Shown: positions 34,871 through 44,945, numbered from the stretch's first letter. The stretch is 64,000 nt of DNA from Paraburkholderia sp. IMGN_8 (GCF_038050405.1 NZ_CP150901.1:1116001-1180000), one strand, 5' to 3'. Made by a program: numbers and translations. The notes: generated from the letters alone by a model not told the origin.

Positions 34871-35761
34871 ATGTCCAGAAATGTCGGTGTCATCGGTCTT
34901 GGTGCAATGGGCCTGGGTGTCGCGCGCTCGTTGTTGCGCGCGGGTTTTCGGGTTCATGCGTGCGATCTGCGCAGCCAGGTCCTGCAAGCGTTCGTCGCGG
35001 AAGGGGGCGTGGGTTGCGCCTCGCCTGCGGAACTCGGGGCGCAATGCGAAGTGGTCGTCACGCTGGTCGTCAATGCCGCGCAGACCGAAGCGGTGCTGTT
35101 CGGTGCACAAGGCGCGGTCGCTGCAATGAAGAAGGGCAGTGTGGTGATCGCCAGCGCGACAGTCGCGCCGGACTTCGCGATCGAACTTGGCAAGCGGATC
35201 GAGTCGGCCGGTTTGCAGATGCTCGATGCGCCTGTGTCGGGTGGCGCGGCGCGCGCCGCATCCGGTGAAATGACGATGATGACGTCCGGCCCCGATGCGG
35301 CCTATGCCGCGTGCGAGGACGTGCTGGCCGCGATGGCCGGCAAGGTGTATCGCCTCGGTTCGGCGCACGGCGCCGGGTCGAAAGTGAAGATCATCAATCA
35401 GTTGCTGGCCGGCGTGCATATCGCGGTGGCCGCCGAGGCGATGGCGCTCGGTTTGCGCGAAGGCGTGGATGCCGATGCGCTGTACGAGGTCATCACGCAT
35501 AGCGCGGGCAATTCGTGGATGTTCGAGAACCGCGTACCGCACATTCTGAACGGCGATTACACGCCGCTGTCGGCGGTCGATATTTTCGTGAAGGATCTCG
35601 GCCTCGTGCTCGATACCGCGCGCCGTTCGAAGTTTCCTTTGCCGCTCTCGGCAGCGGCGCATCAGATGTTCATGATGGCGTCCTCTGCCGGTCACGGTGG
35701 TGAGGACGATTCCGCGGTGATCAAGATTTTCCCCGGCATCGACGTGCCGGCGGCGAAATAA
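34871..35761 (+). CDS. ltnD: L-threonate dehydrogenase
   Basis: The 296-residue enzyme belongs to the beta-hydroxyacid dehydrogenase family and would oxidise L-threonate to a 2-oxo-tetronate with NAD+. The coenzyme motif GLGAMGLGVARSLL opens the protein. The substrate block DAPVSGGAARAASGEMTMM follows, and the catalytic lysine lies in GAGSKVKIINQLLAG. It belongs to the same strand and cluster as otnK, otnC and otnI. Other members of the family act on 3-hydroxyisobutyrate or tartronate semialdehyde; the neighbours decide for threonate. Confidence 0.92.
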   Translation: MSRNVGVIGLGAMGLGVARSLLRAGFRVHACDLRSQVLQAFVAEGGVGCASPAELGAQCEVVVTLVVNAAQTEAVLFGAQGAVAAMKKGSVVIASATVAPDFAIELGKRIESAGLQMLDAPVSGGAARAASGEMTMMTSGPDAAYAACEDVLAAMAGKVYRLGSAHGAGSKVKIINQLLAGVHIAVAAEAMALGLREGVDADALYEVITHSAGNSWMFENRVPHILNGDYTPLSAVDIFVKDLGLVLDTARRSKFPLPLSAAAHQMFMMASSAGHGGEDDSAVIKIFPGIDVPAAK

Positions 35762-35776
35762 GCGCTGGAGCCCGCT

Positions 35777-37087
35777 ATGACCACCCCGTCAAGACGCGCG
35801 CTGCTCGGCTGTATCGCCGACGATTTCACCGGCGCCACCGATCTCGCCAACATGCTGGTGCGCGGCGGCATGCGCACCGTGCAGACCATCGGCGTACCCG
35901 CGTCGAACGAAGTCATCGAGGCCGACGCGCTGGTCGTCGCGCTGAAATCGCGCACGATTCCCGCTGCCGACGCGGTCGCGCAATCGCTCGCAGCACTCGA
36001 CTGGTTGCGCGCGCAAGGATGCCGCCAGTTCTTCTTCAAATACTGCTCGACGTTCGATTCGACCGATGCGGGCAACATCGGTCAGGTAACGGATGCGTTG
36101 CTCGATGCGTTGTCGCCGGACACGGAAGCAACGGCCTTGACGATCGCCTGCCCGGCGTTTCCTGAGAATGGCCGCACGATCTATCGCGGTCATCTGTTCG
36201 TCGGCGATACCTTGCTCAACGAGTCCGGCATGGAAAACCATCCGCTCACGCCGATGCGCGATGCCAACCTCGTACGTGTGCTGCAACGGCAGACCGGGTC
36301 GAAAGTCGGCCTGGTGCGTTATGACGCCGTTGCCAAAGGCGTTTCCGCTGTACGCGAAGCGTTCGATGCTTTGCGTAACGACGGCGTGCGGATGGCGATT
36401 GCCGATGCGGTGTCGGACGCGGACCTTTACGTACTCGGCGAGGCATGTACCGATTTCGCGCTCGTCACGGGCGGCTCCGGTGTCGCGCTAGGTTTGCCCG
36501 GCAATTTCCGCCGTGCAGGATTGCTCGCGGAGCAAACCGACGCCGCGCAGTTGCCTCGAGTCGAAGGATTGTCGGTCGTACTGGCCGGCAGCGCATCCAA
36601 AGCGACCAACGCGCAAGTGGCGGCGTGGCGCGAAACGCGGTCTTCGTTCCGCATCGATCCGCTGGCGGTTGCGCGCGGTGAGCCGGTGGTCGAGCAGGCA
36701 TTGGCGTTCGCCCAGGAGCACTTCGGTAAAGATCAACCAGTGCTGATCTACGCCACTGCCACGCCCGACGAAGTCAAGGCCGTGCAGCGCGAACTCGGTG
36801 TCAACGAAGCGGGGCATCTGGTCGAAACGACTTTGGCGTCGATCGCACGCGGCCTGCGCGAGCACGGCGTACGCAAGTTCGTGGTGGCGGGCGGCGAAAC
36901 CTCGGGCGCGGTGGTGCAGGCACTCGACGTGCACACGCTGCGCATCGGCGCGCAAATCGATCCCGGCGTGCCGGCCACCGCGACGACCGGCGGCGAACCG
37001 CTCGCACTGGCGCTGAAATCCGGCAACTTCGGTACGACCGACTTCTTCGAAAAGGCGCTGCGCCATCTCGATGGAGCGGCGCAATGA
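35777..37087 (+). CDS. otnK: 3-oxo-tetronate kinase (four-carbon acid sugar kinase)
   Basis: The 436-residue protein (former DUF1537) phosphorylates 3-oxo-tetronate at O4. The N-terminal block LLGCIADDFTGATDLANMLVRGGMRT, the middle KYCSTFDSTDAGNIG and the C-terminal nucleotide block VRKFVVAGGETSGAVVQAL are diagnostic. A GGAG site lies six bases before the ATG. The stop overlaps the otnC start. Confidence 0.95.
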   Translation: MTTPSRRALLGCIADDFTGATDLANMLVRGGMRTVQTIGVPASNEVIEADALVVALKSRTIPAADAVAQSLAALDWLRAQGCRQFFFKYCSTFDSTDAGNIGQVTDALLDALSPDTEATALTIACPAFPENGRTIYRGHLFVGDTLLNESGMENHPLTPMRDANLVRVLQRQTGSKVGLVRYDAVAKGVSAVREAFDALRNDGVRMAIADAVSDADLYVLGEACTDFALVTGGSGVALGLPGNFRRAGLLAEQTDAAQLPRVEGLSVVLAGSASKATNAQVAAWRETRSSFRIDPLAVARGEPVVEQALAFAQEHFGKDQPVLIYATATPDEVKAVQRELGVNEAGHLVETTLASIARGLREHGVRKFVVAGGETSGAVVQALDVHTLRIGAQIDPGVPATATTGGEPLALALKSGNFGTTDFFEKALRHLDGAAQ

Positions 37088-37746
37088 CCGGCACGCCCGC
37101 ACTCCATACGACGAACGAGGCCAAGGTTCGTGAAGAAATCTGCGTGACCGGCGCGAGTCTCTATCAGCGCGGCTACACCGTGGGCACCGCCGGCAACATC
37201 AGCGCGCGTCTCGACGACGGCTGGCTGATCACGCCGACCGATGCGTGCCTGGGCCGGCTCGACCCCGCCGACATCGCCAAAGTCGATCTGGCCGGCAACG
37301 CGGTATCCGGCGGCAAGCCCTCGAAGACGCTGGCGCTGCATCGCGGCATCTATGCGCGCAACGGCGAAGCTCGCGGCATCGTCCACACGCACTCGACCCA
37401 TCTGGTCGCGCTGACGCTAGCCGGCGTCTGGAGCGACCAGGACGTGTTGCCGCCGATCACCCCGTACTACGTGATGAAAGTGGGACACGTCCCCTTGATT
37501 CGTTACAAGCGTCCGGGCGATCCACACGTAGCCGGGCAGATCGCCGCGCTCGCCGATACCGTTCGCGCTGTTTTGCTCGAGCGCCTCGGCCCGGTGGTGT
37601 GGGAGCGCTCGGTCGCGCAGGCGTCATATGTGCTCGAAGAACTCGAAGAGACCGCGCGCCTGTGGCTGATGACGAACCCGCGGCCCGCGCCGCTCGACGA
37701 GGCAGCACTCGAAGAACTGCGCACCGTGTTCGGCGCGCGCTGGTAG
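37084..37746 (+). CDS. otnC: 3-oxo-tetronate 4-phosphate decarboxylase (class II aldolase fold)
   Basis: The 220-residue zinc enzyme converts 3-oxo-tetronate 4-phosphate to dihydroxyacetone phosphate and CO2. The class II aldolase features are visible: GTAGNISARLDDGWLITPT, the metal histidines in VHTHSTHLVAL, and a later histidine in HVAGQIAAL. The ATG overlaps the otnK stop (ATGA). Confidence 0.94.
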   Translation: MTGTPALHTTNEAKVREEICVTGASLYQRGYTVGTAGNISARLDDGWLITPTDACLGRLDPADIAKVDLAGNAVSGGKPSKTLALHRGIYARNGEARGIVHTHSTHLVALTLAGVWSDQDVLPPITPYYVMKVGHVPLIRYKRPGDPHVAGQIAALADTVRAVLLERLGPVVWERSVAQASYVLEELEETARLWLMTNPRPAPLDEAALEELRTVFGARW

Positions 37747-37813
37747 AACCCGACGTACACAAAGCCAGGCGCCCCACGCGGCGCATCAGACTATCCATAG
37801 AAGGAGACAATGC

Positions 37814-39148
37814 ATGAGTTCCTATCAGACGGCATCGAGCCGCCCCATTGCAGCGGCTGCGGGACAACCTGGCGCTGCTGAAGTCGAACGCACCTATAAG
37901 AAAGTGTTCTGGCGCATCGTGCCGTTTCTGATGCTGTGCTACGTGGTTGCGTATCTGGACCGCGTGAATGTCGGTTTCGCGAAGCTGCAAATGTCGCAAG
38001 ACCTCGCGTTCAGCGAAACGGTGTTCGGCCTCGGCGCCGGCGTGTTCTTTATCGGCTACTTCCTGTTCGAGTTGCCGAGCAACATTCTGATGCACAAGCT
38101 CGGCGCGCGTATCTGGATCGCGCGGATCATGATCACGTGGGGCCTGCTGTCCGCGCTGTTCGTGTTCGTCAAGACGCCGATGCAGTTCTACATCTTGCGC
38201 TTCATGCTGGGGCTGGCCGAAGCCGGTTTCTATCCCGGCGTGATTCTGTATCTGACATACTGGTTTCCGTCGCATCGGCGCGCGAAGATCATCGCTGTGT
38301 TCATGTCGGCGATCCCGGTATCGGGGATTTTCGGCAATCCGCTGTCGGGCTGGATCATGCAGTCGTTCCATAACAACTCGGGTTTCGCGGGCTGGCAATG
38401 GATGTTCCTGATCGAGGCGATCCCCGCGATTGCGATCGGCATCGCGACGATCCTGTATCTCGACAACGGCATCTCCAGTGCGAAGTGGCTGAGCGAGCGT
38501 GAAAAGCGTTTGCTCACCGATGAAATCGCCGCCGCGCAGCCGCAACAAAAAGCGCAGGCGCACTCGCTCGGCGCGGTGTTCCGCGATCCGCGCACCTGGT
38601 GGATGTCGCTGATCTATTTTGCGTTCGTCACCGGGCAATACGGCTTGACGTTCTGGATGCCGACGCTCGTCAAATCGACCGGTGTGAGCGGCGCATTCGA
38701 AATCGGCTTGCTGAGCGCGATTCCGTTCCTGTGCGCGATCGTCGTGATGAACCTGATGGGCCATAGCGCGGACAAGCGCCGCGAGCGCCGCTGGCATCTG
38801 ATCGTGCCGGCGCTGTTCGGCGCGATCGGCTTTACGGTGGCCGCTTCGTTTGCGGACAATACGGTGGTGTCGATCGCGTTTCTCTCGCTGGCGGCGGCGG
38901 GCGTGCTGACCTGCGCGCCGCTGTTCTGGTCGCTGCCGACTGCGTTCATGTCGGGCGCGACCGCTGCTGCCGGCATTGCGATCATCAATTCGATCGGCAA
39001 TCTCGCGGGTTTCGCGAGCCCCTACATGATCGGCTATCTGAAGGATCTCACGCATAGCACGCAGACCGGCATGTATGTGCTGGCCGGCATGCTGGTGATC
39101 GGCGCGATTGCCACGTGGCTGACGCCGGCCAGGCTGGTCAATCGCTAA
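37814..39148 (+). CDS. MFS transporter, anion:cation symporter family
   Basis: The 444-residue protein has twelve membrane segments and a strong AAGGAG ribosome site. The blocks VAYLDRVNVGFAKLQM, GLAEAGFYPGVILYLTYWFPSHRRAK and the long central loop are typical of ACS-family importers such as tartrate or phthalate transporters. Its place between otnC and otnI indicates import of L-threonate, D-erythronate or related four-carbon acids. Confidence 0.92.
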   Translation: MSSYQTASSRPIAAAAGQPGAAEVERTYKKVFWRIVPFLMLCYVVAYLDRVNVGFAKLQMSQDLAFSETVFGLGAGVFFIGYFLFELPSNILMHKLGARIWIARIMITWGLLSALFVFVKTPMQFYILRFMLGLAEAGFYPGVILYLTYWFPSHRRAKIIAVFMSAIPVSGIFGNPLSGWIMQSFHNNSGFAGWQWMFLIEAIPAIAIGIATILYLDNGISSAKWLSEREKRLLTDEIAAAQPQQKAQAHSLGAVFRDPRTWWMSLIYFAFVTGQYGLTFWMPTLVKSTGVSGAFEIGLLSAIPFLCAIVVMNLMGHSADKRRERRWHLIVPALFGAIGFTVAASFADNTVVSIAFLSLAAAGVLTCAPLFWSLPTAFMSGATAAAGIAIINSIGNLAGFASPYMIGYLKDLTHSTQTGMYVLAGMLVIGAIATWLTPARLVNR

Positions 39149-39223
39149 ACCGATGTCGCGCGCCGTGCGCCGTTTATGGCGGTTGCCGCGCGCTGATTCA
39201 ACTGTTTTCAAGGAGTTGCTGCC

Positions 39224-40033
39224 ATGCCTCGCTTCGCCGCCAACCTGACGATGATGTACAACGAGCACGCTTTCCTCGACCGTTTTGCCGCCGCGGCAAA
39301 AGACGGCTTCAAAGCGGTCGAGTTTCTGTTTCCGTACGATTTCCCCGCCGCGGATATCAAGGCGCGGCTCGACGGCAACGGTCTGACCCAGGCGCTCTTT
39401 AACGCTCCGCCCGGCGACTGGGCCGCGGGCGAACGCGGTATTGCCTCTCTGCCGGGCCGCGAAGATGAGTTCCATCGCAGTGTCGAAACCGCGCTCGATT
39501 ACGCGCGCGTGCTGGGAAACCGCACGCTGCATGTGATGGCGGGTTTGATCGGCGCGGATCAGCCGCGCGCGCAGCATCGCGAGGTGTATCTGAAGAATCT
39601 CGCGTATGCCGCGAAGGCCGCGCAAGCTGAAGGCATCACCGTCGTGATCGAGCCGATCAACACGCGCGATATCCCCGGCTTCTTTCTCAACCGCCAGGAC
39701 GACGCGCAGGCGATTTGCGCGGAAGTGGCTGCGCCGAATCTCAAGGTGCAGTTCGATTGCTATCACTGCCAGATCGTCGAGGGCGATCTCGCGGTGAAAC
39801 TCAAGCGCGATATGGCGGGCATCGGCCACATTCAGATCGCGGGCGTGCCTGAGCGCCATGAACCGGACGTCGGTGAATTGAATTACCCGTATCTGTTCGA
39901 CCTGATCGACACGCTCGGCTATGACGGCTACATCGGTTGCGAATACCGGCCGCGTGCGGGCACCTCGGCAGGCTTGGGCTGGATGAAACCGTATCTGCAC
40001 AACGCTCGCCAAGAGGAACGAACGACATCATGA
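39224..40033 (+). CDS. otnI: 2-oxo-tetronate isomerase (hydroxypyruvate isomerase-like)
   Basis: The 269-residue TIM-barrel enzyme interconverts 2-oxo- and 3-oxo-tetronate, joining the two dehydrogenase branches to OtnK. The AP-endonuclease-2-like metal site is visible in [25 protein letters not shown] and GCEYRP. It has an AGGAG site and overlaps denD at its stop. Confidence 0.94.
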   Translation: MPRFAANLTMMYNEHAFLDRFAAAAKDGFKAVEFLFPYDFPAADIKARLDGNGLTQALFNAPPGDWAAGERGIASLPGREDEFHRSVETALDYARVLGNRTLHVMAGLIGADQPRAQHREVYLKNLAYAAKAAQAEGITVVIEPINTRDIPGFFLNRQDDAQAICAEVAAPNLKVQFDCYHCQIVEGDLAVKLKRDMAGIGHIQIAGVPERHEPDVGELNYPYLFDLIDTLGYDGYIGCEYRPRAGTSAGLGWMKPYLHNARQEERTTS

Positions 40034-41010
40034 AAGTACTGATTACCGGCGGCGCGGGTTTTCTCGGCCAGCGTCTCGCGCGCGAACTGCTGGCGCGCGG
40101 TTCATTGAAGGGCGCGGACGGCAAGCCGCAAGCCATTACCGAACTGGTGCTGCTCGACGTGGTGCGCGCGAGCGATTTCGGCGACAGCCGTGTGCGCACG
40201 GAAGTGGGCGACATCGCGGAGCCGCGCGTGCTCGAAAGCGTGATCGACGCTAAGACCTCGGCGATTTTCCATCTGGCCGCGATCGTCAGCGGCCAGGCGG
40301 AGTCGGATTTCGATCTCGGCATGCGCATCAATCTGGACGCGTCGCGTTTGCTGCTCGAAACGTGCCGGCAGCGCGGACACAAACCACGTGTGCTGTTCAC
40401 GAGTTCGGTGGCGGTTTACGGCGGCGATCTGCCCGAGGTCGTGCGGAACGACACCGCGTTGAATCCGCAATCGTCGTATGGCGCGCAGAAGGCGATCGCC
40501 GAACTCCTGCTCAACGATTACGCGCGGCGTGGTTTCGTCGACGGCCGCGTGCTGCGGCTGCCCACTATCAGCGTGCGGCCGGGCAAGCCGAATGCGGCGG
40601 CGTCGTCGTTTGCGAGCGGCATCGTTCGCGAGCCATTGAACGGCGAAGCGGCGGTGTGCCCGGTAGCGGGCGCGACGCGCTTGTGGCTGCTGTCGCCGCG
40701 CAAGGCGATCGAAAGCCTGATCGCCGGGCTGGAAATCGATGCAGCCGCGCTCGGCCACCAGCGGGTGCTGAATCTGCCGGGGATTTCGGTGACTGTCGAC
40801 GAGATGGTCGCGGCACTGCGCGAGGTCGCCGGCGACGAGGTTGCCAGGCGGATCGTCTGGCAACCGGACGCGCGCGTGGAGAAGATTGTCGGCAGCTGGC
40901 CGGGGCGGTGGGATACGTCGCGTGCCGAGCGGCTCGGCCTGAGCGGCGACCGCAGTTTCGCCGATGTGATTCGCGGCTATATCGAAGACGAGCGGGTTCA
41001 GGTCCGCTGA
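40030..41010 (+). CDS. denD: D-erythronate dehydrogenase (extended SDR)
   Basis: The 326-residue short-chain dehydrogenase would oxidise D-erythronate to a 2-oxo-tetronate. The Rossmann motif [14 protein letters not shown] is at the N-terminus, the serine is in [12 protein letters not shown], and the YxxxK pair is in [14 protein letters not shown]. The ATG at 40030 overlaps the otnI stop. Longer frames extend into otnI and are rejected. It is the last gene of the cluster. Confidence 0.92.
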   Translation: MKVLITGGAGFLGQRLARELLARGSLKGADGKPQAITELVLLDVVRASDFGDSRVRTEVGDIAEPRVLESVIDAKTSAIFHLAAIVSGQAESDFDLGMRINLDASRLLLETCRQRGHKPRVLFTSSVAVYGGDLPEVVRNDTALNPQSSYGAQKAIAELLLNDYARRGFVDGRVLRLPTISVRPGKPNAAASSFASGIVREPLNGEAAVCPVAGATRLWLLSPRKAIESLIAGLEIDAAALGHQRVLNLPGISVTVDEMVAALREVAGDEVARRIVWQPDARVEKIVGSWPGRWDTSRAERLGLSGDRSFADVIRGYIEDERVQVR

Positions 41011-41190
41011 GAAAATACTCCCCAAGCCTCGTGCCGGTGGTCCTCCACGGGCCGCCATGCTGATTCGAGCGGCACGAGCGCGCCATTTGTCTGATGCTTT
41101 GCGCAGGCTGCAAGGCTGCACGTATTCCCTGGTACTGGCGTCGCTTTGCTTGACACGGTTTCCGCCACACGCCTATTATCGAGTCTTAAT

Positions 41191-41226
41191 GTTCGATATA
41201 TGACCTATTGTTCGTGTAAAGAACAA
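41191..41226 (+). promoter_or_regulatory. Candidate PcaR-type operator/promoter region upstream of pcaF
   Basis: GTTCGATATA at 41191-41200 resembles the GTTCGAT element recognised by PcaR/PcaU proteins. An inverted repeat TTGTTC/GAACAA follows at 41208-41226. Both lie within the 406-bp gap between denD and pcaF, about 190-225 bases before the pcaF start. No gene is visible in the rest of that gap. Confidence 0.5.
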
Positions 41227-41416
41227 ATGGCCGCGATGTCGAGCCCATGATTCATCATCCTGCGCTAAGCTGATCTGACGTGACGGCCGCCATGCAGCCG
41301 TTTTTCGTTGCGCTCGCCTGGGTCGATGCCTTTGCGCATCCAGCCCGCGCCATGCGCAAGCGGCCGGCGCCGCTAGCCGGTAGCAGCGCACGCAGCACAC
41401 CAACTGGAGACATCAC

Positions 41417-42619
41417 ATGACCGAAGCATTCCTGTGCGACGCCATTCGCACCCCGATCGGCCGCTATGCGGGTTCGCTGTCGTCGGTTCGCGCCGACGAC
41501 CTGGGTGCAGTGCCGCTCAAAGCGCTGATGGAGCGCAACAAGGACGTCGACTGGAACGCGATCGACGACGTGATCTACGGCTGCGCGAACCAGGCCGGCG
41601 AAGACAACCGCAACGTCGCGCGCATGTCGCTGTTGCTGGCCGGTTTGCCGCAAGGCGTGCCGGGCTCGACGGTGAACCGCCTGTGCGGGTCGGGCATGGA
41701 CGCGGTCGGGATCGCCGCGCGTGCGATCAAATCGGGTGAGGCCGCGCTGATGGTGGCCGGTGGTGTCGAAAGCATGAGTCGCGCGCCGTTCGTGATGGGC
41801 AAAGCAACCAGCGCGTTTTCGCGCCAGGCCGATATCTTCGACACGACGATCGGCTGGCGTTTCGTCAACCCGTTGATGAAGCAACTCTACGGTGTCGATT
41901 CGATGCCGGAAACCGGTGAAAACGTCGCGACCGACTACAACGTCAGCCGTGCCGATCAGGATGCATTTGCGCTGCGCAGTCAGCAGAAGGCGGCCCGCGC
42001 GCAACGCGACGGCACGCTCGCGCAGGAAATCGTCGGCGTGACGATTGCGCAGAAGAAGGGCGATCCGATCACCGTTTCACAAGACGAACACCCGCGCGAA
42101 ACCAGCCTTGAAACGCTCGCCAAACTGAAGGGCGTGGTGCGCGCGGACGGCACGGTGACCGCCGGTAACGCATCGGGTGTGAACGACGGCGCCGCTGCGC
42201 TGCTGCTCGCCAACGAAGCCACCGCCAGGCGCTTCGGCCTCACGCCGCGTGCGCGCGTGCTGGGTATCGCAACGGCCGGCGTCGCGCCGCGCGTGATGGG
42301 CATCGGCCCGGCGCCCGCCACGCAAAAGCTGATGGCGCGTCTGAACATGACCATCGACCAGTTCGACGTGATCGAATTGAACGAAGCATTCGCATCGCAA
42401 GGGCTTGCCGTGCTGCGCGCGCTAGGTGTCGCGGACGACGACGCGCGCGTGAACCCGAACGGCGGCGCGATCGCGCTCGGTCACCCGCTCGGCATGAGCG
42501 GCGCACGTCTGGTGACGACGGCCATGTATCAACTGCAACGCACGCAAGGCCGCTTTGCTCTGTGCACGATGTGTATCGGCGTAGGCCAGGGTATTGCGAT
42601 CGCTATCGAACGCGTGTGA
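41417..42619 (+). CDS. pcaF: Beta-ketoadipyl-CoA thiolase
   Basis: The 400-residue thiolase cleaves 3-oxoadipyl-CoA to succinyl-CoA and acetyl-CoA, the last step of the beta-ketoadipate pathway. It starts behind CTGGAGA. The nucleophile is Cys90 in NRLCGSGMDAV, and the His and second Cys lie in NGGAIALGHPLGMSGA and CTMCIGVGQG. The opening FLCDAIRTPIGRYAGSLSSVRADDL is the PcaF/PaaJ signature. It stands alone with its own terminator. PaaJ of phenylacetate degradation is the main alternative, but no paa genes are nearby. Confidence 0.93.
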   Translation: MTEAFLCDAIRTPIGRYAGSLSSVRADDLGAVPLKALMERNKDVDWNAIDDVIYGCANQAGEDNRNVARMSLLLAGLPQGVPGSTVNRLCGSGMDAVGIAARAIKSGEAALMVAGGVESMSRAPFVMGKATSAFSRQADIFDTTIGWRFVNPLMKQLYGVDSMPETGENVATDYNVSRADQDAFALRSQQKAARAQRDGTLAQEIVGVTIAQKKGDPITVSQDEHPRETSLETLAKLKGVVRADGTVTAGNASGVNDGAAALLLANEATARRFGLTPRARVLGIATAGVAPRVMGIGPAPATQKLMARLNMTIDQFDVIELNEAFASQGLAVLRALGVADDDARVNPNGGAIALGHPLGMSGARLVTTAMYQLQRTQGRFALCTMCIGVGQGIAIAIERV

Positions 42620-42730
42620 AGCGCTAGCTCTGTGTAGCGAAGGCGGATGCGTCGTCGGACGCGAGCCGCCGTGCTAGCGGTCAGACAGCTGGGTTCATCG
42701 AAGCCCGCGTGTCTGATCGGCTAACACCTC

Positions 42731-42765
42731 CAAACACCCCTCAATGCAGGGGTGTTTGCTTTTCT
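42731..42765 (+). terminator. Rho-independent terminator of pcaF
   Basis: CAAACACCCCT and AGGGGTGTTTG form an 11-bp stem around six bases, followed by CTTTTC. It lies about 110 bases after the stop codon. Confidence 0.9.
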
Positions 42766-42809
42766 ACTGGCGAAGTTTCGGGCATCGCGTCACATCGCAG
42801 CATGTCATG

Positions 42810-43190
42810 CTAACGCGGCGCCGGTGGACCCAGGTTCAGCCCTGCCAGCCGCGCCAGCAAGCGGCTGACCCGACCACGGCGCGCGGGCAACGCGCAGCTC
42901 AACGAGACGCGCGCGGCAATCTCGCCATCCGTGCTGAGCCACACGCGTTCGCCGCGTTGCAGGCGAAACTCGCTGCCAGGTTGGAGCCAATGATCGTATG
43001 GGGAACTGACGCGTGTGAGCCATACGCGGGCATCTTGCACACAGAGCGCGCTGTCGGCATCGACACGCCATGTCAGCGTCGCGCCGGGCATCACGGAAAA
43101 ATGCACCACCACCTTCGGGAGACGTTCATCGTGCTGGTACGCGTACCGGCTTGAGTCGTCATCCATGCACTGCGGGCTTGCCTGATCCAT
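42810..43190 (-). CDS. DUF2917 family protein
   Basis: The 126-residue protein starts at the ATG at 43190, which has CGGAGAG at the right spacing; upstream ATGs lack this. The conserved block VQDARVWLTRVSSPYDHWLQPG and LQRGERVWLSTDG match the DUF2917 family, small cupin-like proteins of unknown role common in Burkholderia. It has no export signal. Confidence 0.8.
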   Translation of the reverse strand: MDQASPQCMDDDSSRYAYQHDERLPKVVVHFSVMPGATLTWRVDADSALCVQDARVWLTRVSSPYDHWLQPGSEFRLQRGERVWLSTDGEIAARVSLSCALPARRGRVSRLLARLAGLNLGPPAPR

Positions 43191-43230
43191 CTTGCTCTCC
43201 GTCATCGAGCCGGCGGACGGAGGCGCCCAC

Positions 43231-43266
43231 AAAACAAAAGGCCCCTTCCGTTACCGGCGGGGCCTT
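43231..43266 (-). terminator. Rho-independent terminator on the minus strand
   Basis: AAGGCCCC (43238-43245) pairs with GGGGCCTT (43259-43266). On the minus strand the stem is followed by TTTGTTTT. It lies downstream of the permease gene at 43580-44851 and in the leader of the DUF2917 gene, so it ends permease transcripts or attenuates read-through into DUF2917. Confidence 0.75.
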
Positions 43267-43579
43267 GGGGGTCTTGTTTTGCAGATTCAGACTGCTAACG
43301 CGCACACGCTCCCGAAGGCCAGCCGATGATGGCTCGCGTTGGGTTTTTAACCGCGTGGACGGTGAAGGTGTGCGTCAACATGAGAATGAGTGTGCCGTTT
43401 TGCCGCAGGTCTTGTCAATAAAAAAATCGCAATAGATTCAAGCGGGAAGACCGTAATGTGCGCCGCTTCAGCGCGCCGTGCCGGCGGCGCCGTTCAAGCG
43501 AATCTGTGCGGCAAGCGCGCTTCGCCATGCATAGCGCTTGCAATCAGCTGGCCAACGCTCGACTCATCTCTTATGTGCG

Positions 43580-44851
43580 TTAAGCGCCGCTATCCACCAT
43601 CACCGTCGTTCGCACGCGCAAATACGCCAACGCGCAGGCCGTCATCACCAGCGGCCACAGCAGATACCACCCGGTCGCCACACACAGTCCCACCACCGCG
43701 ACCAGCGCAACTCGCGCGCAGCGCTGCGCCCAACTGCCGCGCGGCAGCAGACGCAAAGCAGCGGCGGTGCCGAGCGCGTAGACGGTGACGAACGAGCCCG
43801 TTGTCAGCAGTACCAGGGGCCGTGGACCGACGCCTGTCAACGCCACACATCCCAGCGCCAGCACCGAGAGTCCTGCGACCACGCCGAGACTGCGCCGCGG
43901 CACGTCACCCGCTCGGCTGCCGGCGGCGAGCCACGCAGGCAGCGCGCCGTCGCGGCCAAGCGCGGCGCCGAGTTTAGCCGCGCCTGCGAAATACGCGTTC
44001 ATCGTGCCGAGCGTCAGAAGCAACGCGGCGGCGGCTGCCAGAATCTGCACCTTGCCGCCGAGCCCCAAAGCCAGCAGTTCAGCAAGCGGCGCGCTCGACG
44101 TGCCTGCAGCCGGCCCGAGCACCATCACGCTCGAGGCCGCGATCGCCATGTACAGCATGCCGACCACCACCACCGCGATGCCCGCGGCAATCGGCAGATC
44201 GCGCGCCGGGCGGCGGAATTCGCCGGCTAGGTGGGTGATCGCTTCCCAGCCGGCGAAGCTCCACACCAGCAGCGCGGCAGCGGGCACGATCGCGAGCCAG
44301 CCATGCGGGGCGAACGGATGCAGATTGGCGAGCCGGGCGTGCGGCGCCGAGGCGGCCACCGCGGCCAGCAGCAAGGCGACGAGCAGCGCGGCCAGCACCA
44401 GTTGCAGGCGTCCTGACACGGTCACGCCGAACAGGTTGGCCGCCGTCACGACGCCGATCAGGGCCGCTGCGGTGACGAGCACGGTGGACTGGCCGCCGCC
44501 GAGCGCCGACGCCACGTAGGCTCCGCCGAACATCGCCGCGGCCGGCGAACCCGCCGGCACCGCGAAGTAAAAACACCAGCCGACGACAGCTGCGGCGCGC
44601 GGCCCGAACGCGTTGCGCACATAGGTGGAGACGCCGCCGGCGTCCGGATAGCGCGCGCCGAGCGCGGCAAAGGTGGCCGCAAGCGGCACCGAGAGCATCA
44701 CGAGCGCGAGCCAGGCCAGCAGCGACGCGGGCCCCGCGGCTTCGGCCGCCAGTGCGGGCAGTGCGATGACGCCGGTGCCGAGCACCGCGCCGACATAGAG
44801 CGCCGCGCCTTGTATGACAGTCAAACGGCCGCCCGGGGATGTCGCGCTCAT
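43580..44851 (-). CDS. Amino acid permease (APC superfamily, YjeH-like)
   Basis: The 423-residue integral membrane protein opens with LTVIQGAALYVGAVLGTGVIALPALAA, the unwound first helix of APC transporters. It continues with DAGGVSTYVRNAFG and WSFAGWEAITHLAGEFRRPARDLP. About twelve helices are predicted by eye. YjeH-type members export methionine and branched amino acids, but direction cannot be read from sequence. It is divergent from a WYL regulator gene across a short region with an obvious dyad. Confidence 0.88.
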   Translation of the reverse strand: MSATSPGGRLTVIQGAALYVGAVLGTGVIALPALAAEAAGPASLLAWLALVMLSVPLAATFAALGARYPDAGGVSTYVRNAFGPRAAAVVGWCFYFAVPAGSPAAAMFGGAYVASALGGGQSTVLVTAAALIGVVTAANLFGVTVSGRLQLVLAALLVALLLAAVAASAPHARLANLHPFAPHGWLAIVPAAALLVWSFAGWEAITHLAGEFRRPARDLPIAAGIAVVVVGMLYMAIAASSVMVLGPAAGTSSAPLAELLALGLGGKVQILAAAAALLLTLGTMNAYFAGAAKLGAALGRDGALPAWLAAGSRAGDVPRRSLGVVAGLSVLALGCVALTGVGPRPLVLLTTGSFVTVYALGTAAALRLLPRGSWAQRCARVALVAVVGLCVATGWYLLWPLVMTACALAYLRVRTTVMVDSGA

Positions 44852-44945
44852 GCGTGCGGCTCCTGAAGGGTGCGTTGAAATATGAATACGGTCATTGCTT
44901 GAACTCCGCTCGATGACGCAGCCAGGGATCGCTGCCAGCCACCTT

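Noticed and set aside
37457..40012. 851-residue open frame on the minus strand
   Set aside because: It is antisense to otnC, the MFS gene and otnI, and is rich in arginine and histidine as expected from a GC-rich shadow frame.
43538..44519. Two long plus-strand frames over the permease gene
   Set aside because: Both are antisense to a clear APC permease and are low-complexity.
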